Below, in pieces: positions 14,997 through 24,238 of a DNA stretch of 64,000 nucleotides (position 1 is its first letter; each line of letters opens with the position of its first letter). The position numbers and the translations under genes are program-made. The stretch spans positions 3,405 to 67,404 of the forward strand of contig JAZSMO010000046.1 in NCBI GenBank assembly GCA_045535935.1, given 5' to 3'. The notes beneath the pieces were generated by a model that did not search any database, was not told the origin of the DNA, and saw only the letters and a program-made list of their open reading frames with translations. This DNA comes from SVFI01 sp045535935. GTDB lineage: Bacteria > Bacillota > Clostridia > Lachnospirales > Lachnospiraceae.

Positions 14997-17501
14997 TCAA
15001 TTCACCAGCACTGTCGGGGACGACATCTCGCTGTACTGTGTGGAAATCATCTTCACAAAGCTGATACGGGAATAAGCTCCGCACAACTTTTCATTGTAAA
15101 CAAAAAGTCCGGTCAGATTGCTGGCATTTACCCAACGGTAACTTTCCTCCGTGTAGTCAATATTCAAAAGCTCATACGGATTATTGAAGGCCTGAAGAAT
15201 ATACTTCCTGCCACGGTTTTCCGAAAGAATCTGCTCCCACTCCTCGTCGCTCTCATATTCAACGCCCGCATGTACGCCGCGCGAACCATAGGAATCCTCC
15301 GGTTTGATAATCCAGTTGTTCTTGCAACCCAGCACATCCGCATGCAGATCTTCGTTACCCGGAGCAAACATTTCATCCAGTGCCACCGTATACGGAACGT
15401 GAGCCTTCACAAACTCCTGCTCTCTTCTTGTCAAAAGACGCATCGTCTCATGCATATGCAAAATCTTATAAAGAACCTTGTTGTGAACAATCTGCGTGCG
15501 GAAGTCACCGAGTAAGCATATACTATCGCTTTTAACTGCGGCGATAAAATCCTGCACCTCATCCATATGAGAAAGTATGTCTGAGGTAACAGCACGACGG
15601 TAGATCACATCCACCTTCATCCCTGTCGGCGTTATGCAACGCTCACCGTCCCAGCGGATATTGCGGATGTCACAGATTTCTGCCTTACAGCCCCGCTTTT
15701 CGAAACGCTCCACAAAAATCTTGAATTCGTTTTCCGTCGCACTCTCCATGAAATCGACGATGGCAACGTTTGGAAGATCCGCCACGCCATGCGCCGCAAA
15801 CTCTTCGTATAACTTCAAAACTTCATCCACCCACGTATCAAACAATTCAAAGGAAGATAACGAGTGAGCCTTGGCAAACTCCTGATACGCTTTCGTCTGT
15901 GAAAACGCAATGTTGAGCTCGCGGTCTTCGTTCATTGCGCTGGTACCGTCCGTATTAAACTCGCAGAACTTAAAATCTCCTGTCTCCTCATCATAAAAAA
16001 TGTCGATTCGCGCAATCGGAATGTTACAGCTGTATTTCTTCTGTCGCAAAATCAGTTCTTCAAGCTCCGGCGAAAAACCAAACAGGCTTCGATAGCTTTC
16101 GTTCCTCTCAAACTCTGTATATACTTTGTCAAAAATCCCGTAAAGCTCCTTTATGGCCTGATTAAAAACACTGATCTCTCTCGGCGTAAAAAGCTTCGGA
16201 AGATAAAGCGTACGCACAACACGTCCATGGTACTTTGCGGTCGAATTCATAAGATATTCCCGGATTCCAAGCGCTGACTCTCTATGTGCATCTTCCTTAC
16301 CTGCGACTAACTCTTTGTATTCATAGTTTAATAAAGGTAACGGAATTGCCTTTTTTATATATGCTCTTTCTGCTTCTTTATCATCACCCATGACACAGCC
16401 GAGCGCTGCGGAAAACAGATCCTTCATCCACTCCATCACATGTTTGCCATAGACAACGCCGTGAAACCCTCTCTCGAAGATTTCATCCTCTGCCGCATAG
16501 ATTTCGTCCACTGTCTCAATATGTCCGAGACGCTCATCGAGAGCATTTAAAATATCCTCTTCGTACATCAAATATTTAATGAGCATCGCAAATCCGATCG
16601 CACGCTCTGCAGGCATACTGTCCGCCGCCCGGAATTCCAGATACTTTTTCAGACGCACCATCGGAAAATAAACGGAAATCAGATGCTCGATGTCCGCCGT
16701 ATCGAGCCCGTCCTCCGGCAATTTTTCTTCACGGAACAAAATATCCGCATGCGCTGTCAAATACTCTGCATACCTCTCAAACGAGTAGCCTGTGCTAACC
16801 GAACCTTCCGGATAACCGCAGCGCACCGGATCCACATCACGCCAGATCTGATTGCGCAAAAGATGTTTTTTCCACTCTTTTCCGGTGCCGATACCGCTCT
16901 TATTCTCTGCGATAAGCGAAAGAATCGGCGCAAGCTTCTGCAATATGCGCAGCTTTTTCATCGCATCCACCTCAGAGGAAAAATCAATGCAAACCTGCGT
17001 CGACGCCGTCGCACGCATCATGTATCTGCCATGTGCGCCCGTCGCCTTAAAATGCTCATCCATCTGCTGATAACGTTCCTTCGGAATCAACGGAAGGTCA
17101 CTCGGCGACATCTCTCCGTTTTCGACAAGCGGGAACACTCCCGACTCTGAAAGGCGATAGCCACGGCTAACAAAAACCGACTCGCAAACCGAGCGAAACT
17201 CGTCGTAAATCTCCTTGATTTCCTGCGGCGTTTCCTTCGGATAAATACTGATCTCAAGCTGACACGCCGGCTCAATGCTGACGTTATAATCCATGCAGAA
17301 GATTCCGTAAATCCTTCCATCGATCCGGAACGCCTTACCGCCCGCCTTTTCGCAGATTTCCTCCAGACACTCCGCCATCTCCGGGTACGAAATCATCTCA
17401 TACTCTTCATTATAAATAAAATGCTCCAGCTCCAGCCCGACCCTCTGCTGCCCGGTGGCACCGGATTTGATATATTTTACAATGCTGTCTACTCGATCCA
17501 T
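14997..17501 (-). CDS. Gamma-glutamate-cysteine-ligase-like (GCS2) domain fused to an ATP-grasp domain
   Basis: 834 residues from the ATG at 17501, with GGAG six bases upstream. Residues ~1-400 resemble the GCS2 (EgtA/plant-type) gamma-glutamylcysteine ligase fold: RVGLELEHF, CQLEISIYP, ESGVFPL, MMRATASTQVCIDF, IWRDVDPVRCG and LEFRAADSMP. Residues ~430-834 look like an ATP-grasp ligase of the glutathionylspermidine-synthase or circularly permuted type: IARIDIFYDEETGDFKFCEF then NTDGTSAMNED, a nucleotide lysine in NWIIKPEDSYGSRGVHAG, and YILQAFNNPYE. The classical glutathione fusion GshF uses a different GCL family, so this joins two ligases in another way. The product may be a gamma-glutamyl peptide or thiol; that is inference. 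A MATE exporter lies directly upstream on the same strand. Confidence 0.8.
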   Translation of the reverse strand: MDRVDSIVKYIKSGATGQQRVGLELEHFIYNEEYEMISYPEMAECLEEICEKAGGKAFRIDGRIYGIFCMDYNVSIEPACQLEISIYPKETPQEIKEIYDEFRSVCESVFVSRGYRLSESGVFPLVENGEMSPSDLPLIPKERYQQMDEHFKATGAHGRYMMRATASTQVCIDFSSEVDAMKKLRILQKLAPILSLIAENKSGIGTGKEWKKHLLRNQIWRDVDPVRCGYPEGSVSTGYSFERYAEYLTAHADILFREEKLPEDGLDTADIEHLISVYFPMVRLKKYLEFRAADSMPAERAIGFAMLIKYLMYEEDILNALDERLGHIETVDEIYAAEDEIFERGFHGVVYGKHVMEWMKDLFSAALGCVMGDDKEAERAYIKKAIPLPLLNYEYKELVAGKEDAHRESALGIREYLMNSTAKYHGRVVRTLYLPKLFTPREISVFNQAIKELYGIFDKVYTEFERNESYRSLFGFSPELEELILRQKKYSCNIPIARIDIFYDEETGDFKFCEFNTDGTSAMNEDRELNIAFSQTKAYQEFAKAHSLSSFELFDTWVDEVLKLYEEFAAHGVADLPNVAIVDFMESATENEFKIFVERFEKRGCKAEICDIRNIRWDGERCITPTGMKVDVIYRRAVTSDILSHMDEVQDFIAAVKSDSICLLGDFRTQIVHNKVLYKILHMHETMRLLTRREQEFVKAHVPYTVALDEMFAPGNEDLHADVLGCKNNWIIKPEDSYGSRGVHAGVEYESDEEWEQILSENRGRKYILQAFNNPYELLNIDYTEESYRWVNASNLTGLFVYNEKLCGAYSRISFVKMISTQYSEMSSPTVLVN

Positions 17502-17567
17502 AAGTTTCTCCAATGAAATTTTTCTTATTGTTAGTATTCCTTGTTGCAAGTCTGCTATGCGAAAAGG

Positions 17568-18965
17568 TCACCCGACACCCGCCGTCTTTTTCCACCGACC
17601 GGAAAGGTAACGCCCCACGAAACTGATGCTTCGGAATATCCAGTCAAGCACCATGGCGTACCAGACACCGAGTGCTCCCATCTGCATCCAAATACCGAAA
17701 ACGACGCTGAAGCCGATACGGAATGCACACATGGAAAAGATCGACATTACCATAGGATAACGCACATCGTTGCATGCGCGGAGCATATTCGGGAGAACAA
17801 ATGAAACCGGCCAGAGCAAAATTGCCACGCCGTTGTGTATCATCACGAGTGTATACGCCAGCGCCGTTGTCTCTGCACTGAGCCCGTAAACCGACAAAAT
17901 CGGATGTAAGAAAATCAAAATCAGCGCGTTGACTGCGAAGGTCGCAATATAAGTAATTGCAAGAAGCTTTTTCAAGTAATACTTGATCTGCAGCTCGTCA
18001 CCTGCGCCCACACACCGGCCGATGACCGTCACCATAGCCAGATTCATCGCCTGACCGACAATGCAACCCATGGCATCAAGACTGTTGGCAACTCCGTTGG
18101 CCGCAATCTGCACCGTTCCGAAACCGGAGATTACGCTGACCACAACCACACGACCGAGTTGGAAAATGCCACCTTCAATCCCGCCCGGAATACCGATATA
18201 AAGAATCTTCTGAATGATTCTTCGATCCACCCGGAACCGTTCCCTCGTAAAATAGAGTTCACGCTTTGGATTTCTAAGAAGCACAAGTAAAATCAATCCC
18301 ATGACGACACGGGAAATAAGCGTGGGGATTGCTACACCCGCCACGCCCATATGGAGACCGAAAATACAGATTGCATTTCCGACCACATTGATCACATTTC
18401 CGATTGTGGAAACGATAAAAGTTACGTTAGACTTACCCATGGCACGAAACATCGCTGCACAGGCATTATAAATTCCGAGAAACGGAAAAGATATCGCAGA
18501 AATCACGAGATACGTCAATGCCGCCTGCATAACGTCCGCCTCGATCTTTCCGAAAAAGAGACGCAAAATCCCCTCCCTCAGAATGATCGCCAGCGCTGCG
18601 ATTAGTAAGCTGAAGACAACTACCGTGAATAGCAGCTGCTTCGTTCCCTTCAGTGCTTCCTCTTTCTTTCCTGCACCGAGGCTTTGGCTGATGACGACAC
18701 ATCCGCCGGTGGACAACGCTGACAATACGCTGAATATGAGCATGTTCAGCATGTCCACAAGCGAAACGCCCGACACGGCCGCCTCGCCCACAGACGAAAT
18801 CATCATCGTATCCGCCATCCCGACCGTGATCGCCAGCGCCTGCTCCAGAATGAGCGGGAGAATCAGGGCCGTGAGGGCGCGGTTTGAGAAGAGGGGATTC
18901 TGGGGTTTGGTTTTTTTTATTTTTGTTTGAATTGTTTTAGTTTTTGGTTTTTTGTTTGGGTTCAT
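17568..18965 (-). CDS. MATE family efflux transporter
   Basis: 465 residues with twelve predicted membrane segments. The family pattern is clear: ALILPLILEQALAITVGMAD, TMMISSVGEAAVSGVSLVD, GGCVVISQSLGAGKKEEA, and the second-half repeat with GIPGGIEGGIFQLGRVVVVS and NGVANSLDAMGCIVGQAMN. MATE pumps export drugs or metabolites with sodium or proton antiport. The N-terminal ~25 residues are unusual, almost all Lys, Thr, Pro, Gln and Asn, from a stretch nearly free of G on the coding strand, and no ribosome binding site is evident. The GCL/ATP-grasp gene follows 66 bp downstream, so it may export that enzyme's product. Confidence 0.9.
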   Translation of the reverse strand: MNPNKKPKTKTIQTKIKKTKPQNPLFSNRALTALILPLILEQALAITVGMADTMMISSVGEAAVSGVSLVDMLNMLIFSVLSALSTGGCVVISQSLGAGKKEEALKGTKQLLFTVVVFSLLIAALAIILREGILRLFFGKIEADVMQAALTYLVISAISFPFLGIYNACAAMFRAMGKSNVTFIVSTIGNVINVVGNAICIFGLHMGVAGVAIPTLISRVVMGLILLVLLRNPKRELYFTRERFRVDRRIIQKILYIGIPGGIEGGIFQLGRVVVVSVISGFGTVQIAANGVANSLDAMGCIVGQAMNLAMVTVIGRCVGAGDELQIKYYLKKLLAITYIATFAVNALILIFLHPILSVYGLSAETTALAYTLVMIHNGVAILLWPVSFVLPNMLRACNDVRYPMVMSIFSMCAFRIGFSVVFGIWMQMGALGVWYAMVLDWIFRSISFVGRYLSGRWKKTAGVG

Positions 18966-18985
18966 GGTTGAGTCTGGTTGTGTTT

Positions 18986-19023
18986 TTGTAAAATGGTTAA
19001 TATACTGTCACCATATTTTACAA
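18986..19023. promoter_or_regulatory. Inverted repeat upstream of the MATE gene
   Basis: TTGTAAAATGG and CCATATTTTACAA are near-perfect inverted arms about 14 bases apart. It lies between the NACHT stop and the MATE start. It could be an operator for the MATE gene or a weak terminator for NACHT (minus-strand tail CAAAAACAC); the T-poor tail favours the operator reading. Confidence 0.4.
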
Positions 19024-19066
19024 CTTTTGTTTCGGCAAATCCAGATACCTTTAGTAACTCTTTTTA

Positions 19067-22000
19067 TCACTTTCGAATATTAAAGCTAAGAAAATCCATA
19101 ATATCTGACAAATAGTTGTCAAAATTGGGATATTGAGACATTCTTTTCTCTATTTTTTTTAAAACAACTTTATCACCTACAATTTGAACATACCATATTA
19201 AGTCATCTAACTGCTCTACAGTAATCCTATCTAAATCCATTTCTTCGATATACCGTGATTCATGTAACACATTTTGAATATTCTGACTAAACATATGTAA
19301 ATCAACAGATTCTATTTTTAAATCAAAATTTTCAATTCTGCATGCTTCACAAATAATTCTAAAAACTTTAATATATTTAAATATTTTTTTCGGTATAATA
19401 TATTGAACCGATTTGCTATGGTATTTCAACGATTGTACTTTGCCAAACAAATCATAAAAAATTTCCGGAAGAACATCATAAAGTTTACAGATGAAATCTG
19501 GGTATAACGATACCAATGCCCAAAAGACTCCAATGTGTCTACCTAATATTTTTTTATACAGAATTTTACGAATATCATTTAAATAGCTTTCATCTAAATT
19601 CCTCGCCACAATAACTACATTTATAATTGCATTCAAACTAAAATATTCTATGCCTATATTATAAAACTGTTTTATACTTTTTTTTAAAAATAAATCCAAA
19701 ATTTTATTTGTTTCTTTTGAATGCATACCAAAAGATTTCATCCAAATAATAGCTACTTCTGACGCCAATTCAAGATTCGTACATATCAATATATCAAGAT
19801 TTTCTTCCACAAAATACTTTCTTAATATTCTCTTTATATAATCTTTTCTAATTATGACTGAATTATGTACTAAATTTTGAAGTGAAGTATGATGCATGTT
19901 GTATCCTTGATATTCTTCACGATAACCAATATTCATTGAACTACCATCTAGAACATACTCCCCCATATATTTATTTGATAAATAATCATACTCACGTGAG
20001 GTAAAATATTGTCGTTTTAAAAACGGAGTGCGAATTATTAATTTATCACCATCTAACATCCACGACTTTTTACATTTTATCAAAAGATTATATATTTTGA
20101 TATTTATGCTGTCTCTTAAAAAGTTATCTCTCCATGTTAACATTGCATCCGGATCCACTACTAATTCTGATAATTTACCAAATAATTTACGGCATGTGGA
20201 AGCAAACAGAACATTATATACCAAACAACTTTCAAAAATCTCAAAAAGTACTAATTGTGTATCCCAATTAATATGATAAATATTAACTTCATCAATTATT
20301 TTTACTATTAACCTATTAATATCTAAATAATTATCTTCTAAAACATAAAGCTGTTCTTTTTTTAATGCAAGCTTGTTCAATTCCTTTCTCAGCAAAGAAA
20401 TTAAATATTGTACATATATATTTTCATTTTGCATTTTTAGCAACCGACATATTTCATTCACGTCCATATGTGTTATTTCAGCAAATCTTTGAGAATGCAA
20501 ACCTGTTAGAGCAACAAGCAAATCATCTGCTAATGTCGAAGAAATGCATAATAAAATATCAATCGGCTGTTCATACTGCGTTGTTTTGAATCTATGATTG
20601 TACTCTATAAAAATAACTGTTTTACTTTTTCTATGAGCCTTTAGTATAGCCGACAATCCCATTAAATCCGCAGGCAAAAACCACGCTTTCCACATAGATG
20701 CCAGTCTATCCCATGGTTTTATATTTAGTTCCTTTGAATCTAAAGGTTTATACTCTTCCTCATCAAATGAGAATCCTGTTTCACAAAGTGTAGTTGCCAA
20801 AATTATCAAATTTAATGAATATATTGACAAATATCCTAGAAGAGAAATATCTCTATCAAAAAGAATTCCATTACGCATAACTTCTGGTGTATTTCGTGTA
20901 TTCAACACCATTTTTAGCTGGTTTTTTATGAGAAAAACTAAATTTTCTATAAAAACTTCTTTTGTTAAGTTTATTGATGAATTATTTATACTTAGGGCAC
21001 GTTGCATTGCCTTAGCAGCGTGTTCACGTAACATTTCAATTACAACTGGCCGCGAGTAAAGCGGAACGAACATTAAACAATAAAACCAACCTTTATTCAA
21101 CGCATCAGGATTTGACAATTTATTTTCTAACCCCGCCTTTTTAAAGGCTCTATCCACATATATGTCACTAACTTCATTTATTGTATTTCTCAATATAAAA
21201 TCTGCCGCTAGAAATTCACCAAAAGTATTATGCAAAAATTCATATGCACTATCCGAATTTTCACTATGTGCATCTTCATCTTTTGCCATCGATCTATGAA
21301 TAAAGAAAAAACCACCAAGCACAGATTCCGATTCTTTCAAAGAAAGATATTGAGCACTTCCATCATTTCTATGCGCATTAAATATATCCAAATCTTTTTC
21401 AAGTTGTTCAGACTTAATTACTACACCTTGTCGGTTATACATTCCTATCGCTACAACACCAAGCCTATTCATTTCTTGATCGATAATCTTTTCTTGCTCC
21501 TCAAAACTTTTATCTTCAAAACCTACGACATACCTTCTTCTTTCTCTACGAACAAAACGACGCAAAAGATTATCATAAAGTTCTGTCTTTTTAATTTCAT
21601 TTACTTTGGCCAACTCATTTGCCTCTGAATCATATAGCGCAAGCATCAGTAATAATAAGGGTTGCTCAGCTAATTCCCCAATATTACTTTTTTTCCCTTT
21701 TATAGGTAAACAAAATGGCTTTATTTGTTTTTGGTTAAAATATTCATTATTGATATCATTCCAAATATCAATCCACTTCTTTTGCTGTTCAGGACTAAAT
21801 TCCATTAATCTAAGAACCGTTGAATCTAGCGGTATACGTGCTTTATCAATGAGTGTAATTCTACTTGTAATTATTATTCTTACTGGTCTATTCAATAATT
21901 TTTGATCTTGTTGGAATTTTCTAACTCTTTCAAGATAACCAGAATACACATCTCCTTTTGCCTGAAGTAGTTCATCATAGCCATCCAAGATAATAAGTAA

Positions 22001-23356
22001 TGGTTTTTCTTTAAATTGCGAAGCGAACCCGCCATATCCAGTTGATGTCAATGATCTATTTGTCAATTTCCTAATTTGATCTTCGACAAGAATATCTATA
22101 CCATCTTGTGCATTTACTTCTCTCAAAGGAATTCTAATAACGGTGTATGTATTGCTCATTAATTGTGCAGAAAGCACTTTTGTTAACAACGATTTACCAC
22201 TCCCTGGTTGCCCAAGTATTATCAATGGCCAGTCAATACTTTCCGGAGAGCAGAGATATTTTATAAAAAACTTATCTAAGTCCTCTTGCAACGGCAACTG
22301 ATCCCATACTGATGCATTCTCCAGTTTAATTTCTTTCTGTTTATAAGAAAGACACTTATATGACTGCGGAATAAATGCATCAACAATTTTAGGATACTTT
22401 AAACTTATAATTTCCGAATCTGGCTTTATCTCTTTATCATTAATTATTGGTTCTTGAATAATTGATGCATATTGCTTTTGCAAATCGTCTACAATATCCT
22501 GTGATTGAATTGCACCATAATTCGCCGACATTGAATTAACAATATCATTAAGATTATTAAGTCCAATATCTATTTTTTGGGTAGTTGAAGCAAGGAGATT
22601 AAGTGCATCCTGATTTTTTTTCATGGCAGAATTAATTCCTTCAAAATTTTGCAACTGCGCAAACAATGCAAAATCATTAAATTTATCCGCCAATTTTAAA
22701 TACTGAGCTTCATACACTACAATTGCTTTATCCGGAAGTGATCCAAGTATTTGCTTAATATGCTCAAATTCCAGAGAATTGTTTTCTTGGCTCTCTTGGA
22801 AAAAAATTGAATCCTCTATCATTTTTATTAGATTATTTGTGACTCTTTTATATTCAATACTAAGTTGTTCTTTTATATCACAAAATGATGTTATATGATC
22901 GGCCATAAAAATATTGCAATGAATATTGGTTTTATTCTCAGATATTTTTTGATCATTTTCAATGTTATCTGTTGTTTTAATTAAAATTTCATTATTTTTA
23001 AATTGAGAGACTATTTTTTTAATAAATTCCTTTGGAAGATATACCTCAAGAGTATCAAAATACGCAGTATAACAAATCAAAGCATATGCAACCTTTATCT
23101 GCTCTGCTCTTGCAATATAGTCGGATTGATTTTTTTCTGTAACATAATCATACACTTTATGCCCCAAATCGAATACTTTGTTCTTTACTTCTAGTATTTC
23201 CAAAAGTGGCACTATTGATATTCCATGGACAACAGGACAAAAAAGCACGGCTACTTCAAACAACCTTTCAAATGCTTCAAGAATATCTTTTCCAATATCC
23301 TTATCACTTTTCAAATATTTTTCTATATCCGTAAATTTGTAATCTTTAATCATCAT
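19067..23356 (-). CDS. Giant NACHT-type NTPase, probable antiphage defence protein
   Basis: 1429 residues from the ATG at 23356 (GGGAG just upstream; a further ATG lies at 23368). An N-terminal ~360 residues of unknown type precede a STAND NTPase: Walker A ILGQPGSGKSLLTK, Walker B LLIILDGYDEL with the Asp-Gly-x-Asp-Glu pattern seen in NACHT proteins, and sensor RIIITSRITLID. A winged-helix-like region follows (WIDIWNDINNEYF.., QPLLLLMLALYDS), then YEFLHNTFGEFLAADFIL, typical of the helical part after NACHT, and a ~700-residue C-terminus without visible repeats, presumably the sensor. Bacterial NACHT proteins detect phage components and trigger cell arrest or death. It is AT-rich and lies beside a restriction system. 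The effector function of the N-terminus is unknown. Confidence 0.82.
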   Translation of the reverse strand: MMIKDYKFTDIEKYLKSDKDIGKDILEAFERLFEVAVLFCPVVHGISIVPLLEILEVKNKVFDLGHKVYDYVTEKNQSDYIARAEQIKVAYALICYTAYFDTLEVYLPKEFIKKIVSQFKNNEILIKTTDNIENDQKISENKTNIHCNIFMADHITSFCDIKEQLSIEYKRVTNNLIKMIEDSIFFQESQENNSLEFEHIKQILGSLPDKAIVVYEAQYLKLADKFNDFALFAQLQNFEGINSAMKKNQDALNLLASTTQKIDIGLNNLNDIVNSMSANYGAIQSQDIVDDLQKQYASIIQEPIINDKEIKPDSEIISLKYPKIVDAFIPQSYKCLSYKQKEIKLENASVWDQLPLQEDLDKFFIKYLCSPESIDWPLIILGQPGSGKSLLTKVLSAQLMSNTYTVIRIPLREVNAQDGIDILVEDQIRKLTNRSLTSTGYGGFASQFKEKPLLIILDGYDELLQAKGDVYSGYLERVRKFQQDQKLLNRPVRIIITSRITLIDKARIPLDSTVLRLMEFSPEQQKKWIDIWNDINNEYFNQKQIKPFCLPIKGKKSNIGELAEQPLLLLMLALYDSEANELAKVNEIKKTELYDNLLRRFVRRERRRYVVGFEDKSFEEQEKIIDQEMNRLGVVAIGMYNRQGVVIKSEQLEKDLDIFNAHRNDGSAQYLSLKESESVLGGFFFIHRSMAKDEDAHSENSDSAYEFLHNTFGEFLAADFILRNTINEVSDIYVDRAFKKAGLENKLSNPDALNKGWFYCLMFVPLYSRPVVIEMLREHAAKAMQRALSINNSSINLTKEVFIENLVFLIKNQLKMVLNTRNTPEVMRNGILFDRDISLLGYLSIYSLNLIILATTLCETGFSFDEEEYKPLDSKELNIKPWDRLASMWKAWFLPADLMGLSAILKAHRKSKTVIFIEYNHRFKTTQYEQPIDILLCISSTLADDLLVALTGLHSQRFAEITHMDVNEICRLLKMQNENIYVQYLISLLRKELNKLALKKEQLYVLEDNYLDINRLIVKIIDEVNIYHINWDTQLVLFEIFESCLVYNVLFASTCRKLFGKLSELVVDPDAMLTWRDNFLRDSINIKIYNLLIKCKKSWMLDGDKLIIRTPFLKRQYFTSREYDYLSNKYMGEYVLDGSSMNIGYREEYQGYNMHHTSLQNLVHNSVIIRKDYIKRILRKYFVEENLDILICTNLELASEVAIIWMKSFGMHSKETNKILDLFLKKSIKQFYNIGIEYFSLNAIINVVIVARNLDESYLNDIRKILYKKILGRHIGVFWALVSLYPDFICKLYDVLPEIFYDLFGKVQSLKYHSKSVQYIIPKKIFKYIKVFRIICEACRIENFDLKIESVDLHMFSQNIQNVLHESRYIEEMDLDRITVEQLDDLIWYVQIVGDKVVLKKIEKRMSQYPNFDNYLSDIMDFLSFNIRK

Positions 23357-23413
23357 TTGATCTCCCATCTAAATACTTTTTATTGTTGTGAATAATCATA
23401 AATACTATTTCTT

Positions 23414-23431
23414 CTATCCTTTTTCTTTCAT
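23414..23431 (-). other. Five-codon open reading frame in the NACHT leader
   Basis: ATGAAAGAAAAAGGATAG is preceded by AGGAGA six bases upstream, a textbook ribosome binding site. It lies about 60 bases before the NACHT start. It may be a leader peptide, or the ribosome binding site of an eroded gene. Confidence 0.25.
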
Positions 23432-23464
23432 AAATATTCTCCTTGTATTTTTTATTTTTTTCCT

Positions 23465-23513
23465 AAACAAAAACCCTACCAAGCCTCTACAACTGTAAGA
23501 GGTTTGATAGGGT
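23465..23513 (-). terminator. Terminator of the restriction-modification operon
   Basis: A long imperfect stem (ACCCTAtCAAaCCTCT on one arm, AGAGGcTTgGTAGGGT on the other, minus strand) is followed by TTTTTGTTT. It lies 280 bp after vsr and before the NACHT gene, so the two defence systems are probably transcribed apart. Confidence 0.8.
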
Positions 23514-23793
23514 CTATCATTTCATCTTTCATATAAATTGCCCCTCTGTTTAAATCGTCCCCTCATACACTATGTACCGACTCACATATAGTATATCACA
23601 AATTTTATAGAATTAAATACCTTTCCCCCATATTTTGACAAATACTTATTAAATACTCCGCAAACCAAGAACCTTTTTAGTTTCAACTAAGCGCTGATGA
23701 TTTGCTAAACTCCAGAGCTACAATATACGCTCTATATAACACACCCATCCCAACGAGCTTAACCGTCTTGATTTTTATTATTTACAGGCTTTC
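23514..23793. other. Gene-free stretch between vsr and the terminator
   Basis: About 280 AT-rich bases with stop codons in all frames. I see no RNA gene, repeat or start signal here beyond scattered TATA-like words (for example TATACTATATG on the minus strand near 23590). It may be leftover flank of the inserted restriction system. Confidence 0.5.
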
Positions 23794-24228
23794 TTAGTCT
23801 CTATTTGTTTTTATATCCAATATCGCTTCCTCAACAACCTTCACACACTCATCTGTATGCTTCTTTATATCATTGCCCCAAAAACGAATAACCGTCCAGC
23901 CGTCAAACAATAGTCTCTTGTTTATTTCATCATCACGTTCTCTGTTTCGAGAAATCTTACTTATCCAATAACTACTGTTGTTACTCTTTTCTAATTGAGG
24001 TCTAAGCACTTCCCAATTTTTCCCATGAAAAAATTCTCCATCGCAAAAGATTGCTATCTTATATTTGGTCAGTACAATATCCGGACTTCCTGGCACTTTT
24101 CTATAATTCTTTCGATAACGATAACCCTTTGCCCACAAAGCTTTTCTTAATATAACTTCTATCTTTGTATTTTTTGCCCGGATATTTTTCATATTTTTAT
24201 GGCGTTGTTCCTTTGTCAAATTATCCAT
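23794..24228 (-). CDS. vsr: Very-short-patch-repair endonuclease Vsr
   Basis: 144 residues from the ATG at 24228, preceded by AGGAAAA; an in-frame start at 24252 would overlap the nuclease gene. Vsr nicks DNA 5' of T in T:G mismatches that arise when 5-methylcytosine deaminates. Motifs: TKEQRHKNMKNIRAKNTKIEVILRKALWAKGYRYRKN (quoted in parts), PGSPDIVLTKYKIAIFCDGEFFHG with the catalytic Asp and metal ligands, and the ISRNRERDDEINKRL segment ending in WTVIRFWGNDI. Its presence fits the neighbouring cytosine-5 methylase. It lies 10 bp after the nuclease gene in the same operon. Confidence 0.94.
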   Translation of the reverse strand: MDNLTKEQRHKNMKNIRAKNTKIEVILRKALWAKGYRYRKNYRKVPGSPDIVLTKYKIAIFCDGEFFHGKNWEVLRPQLEKSNNSSYWISKISRNRERDDEINKRLLFDGWTVIRFWGNDIKKHTDECVKVVEEAILDIKTNRD

Positions 24229-24238
24229 AAGAATTTTC

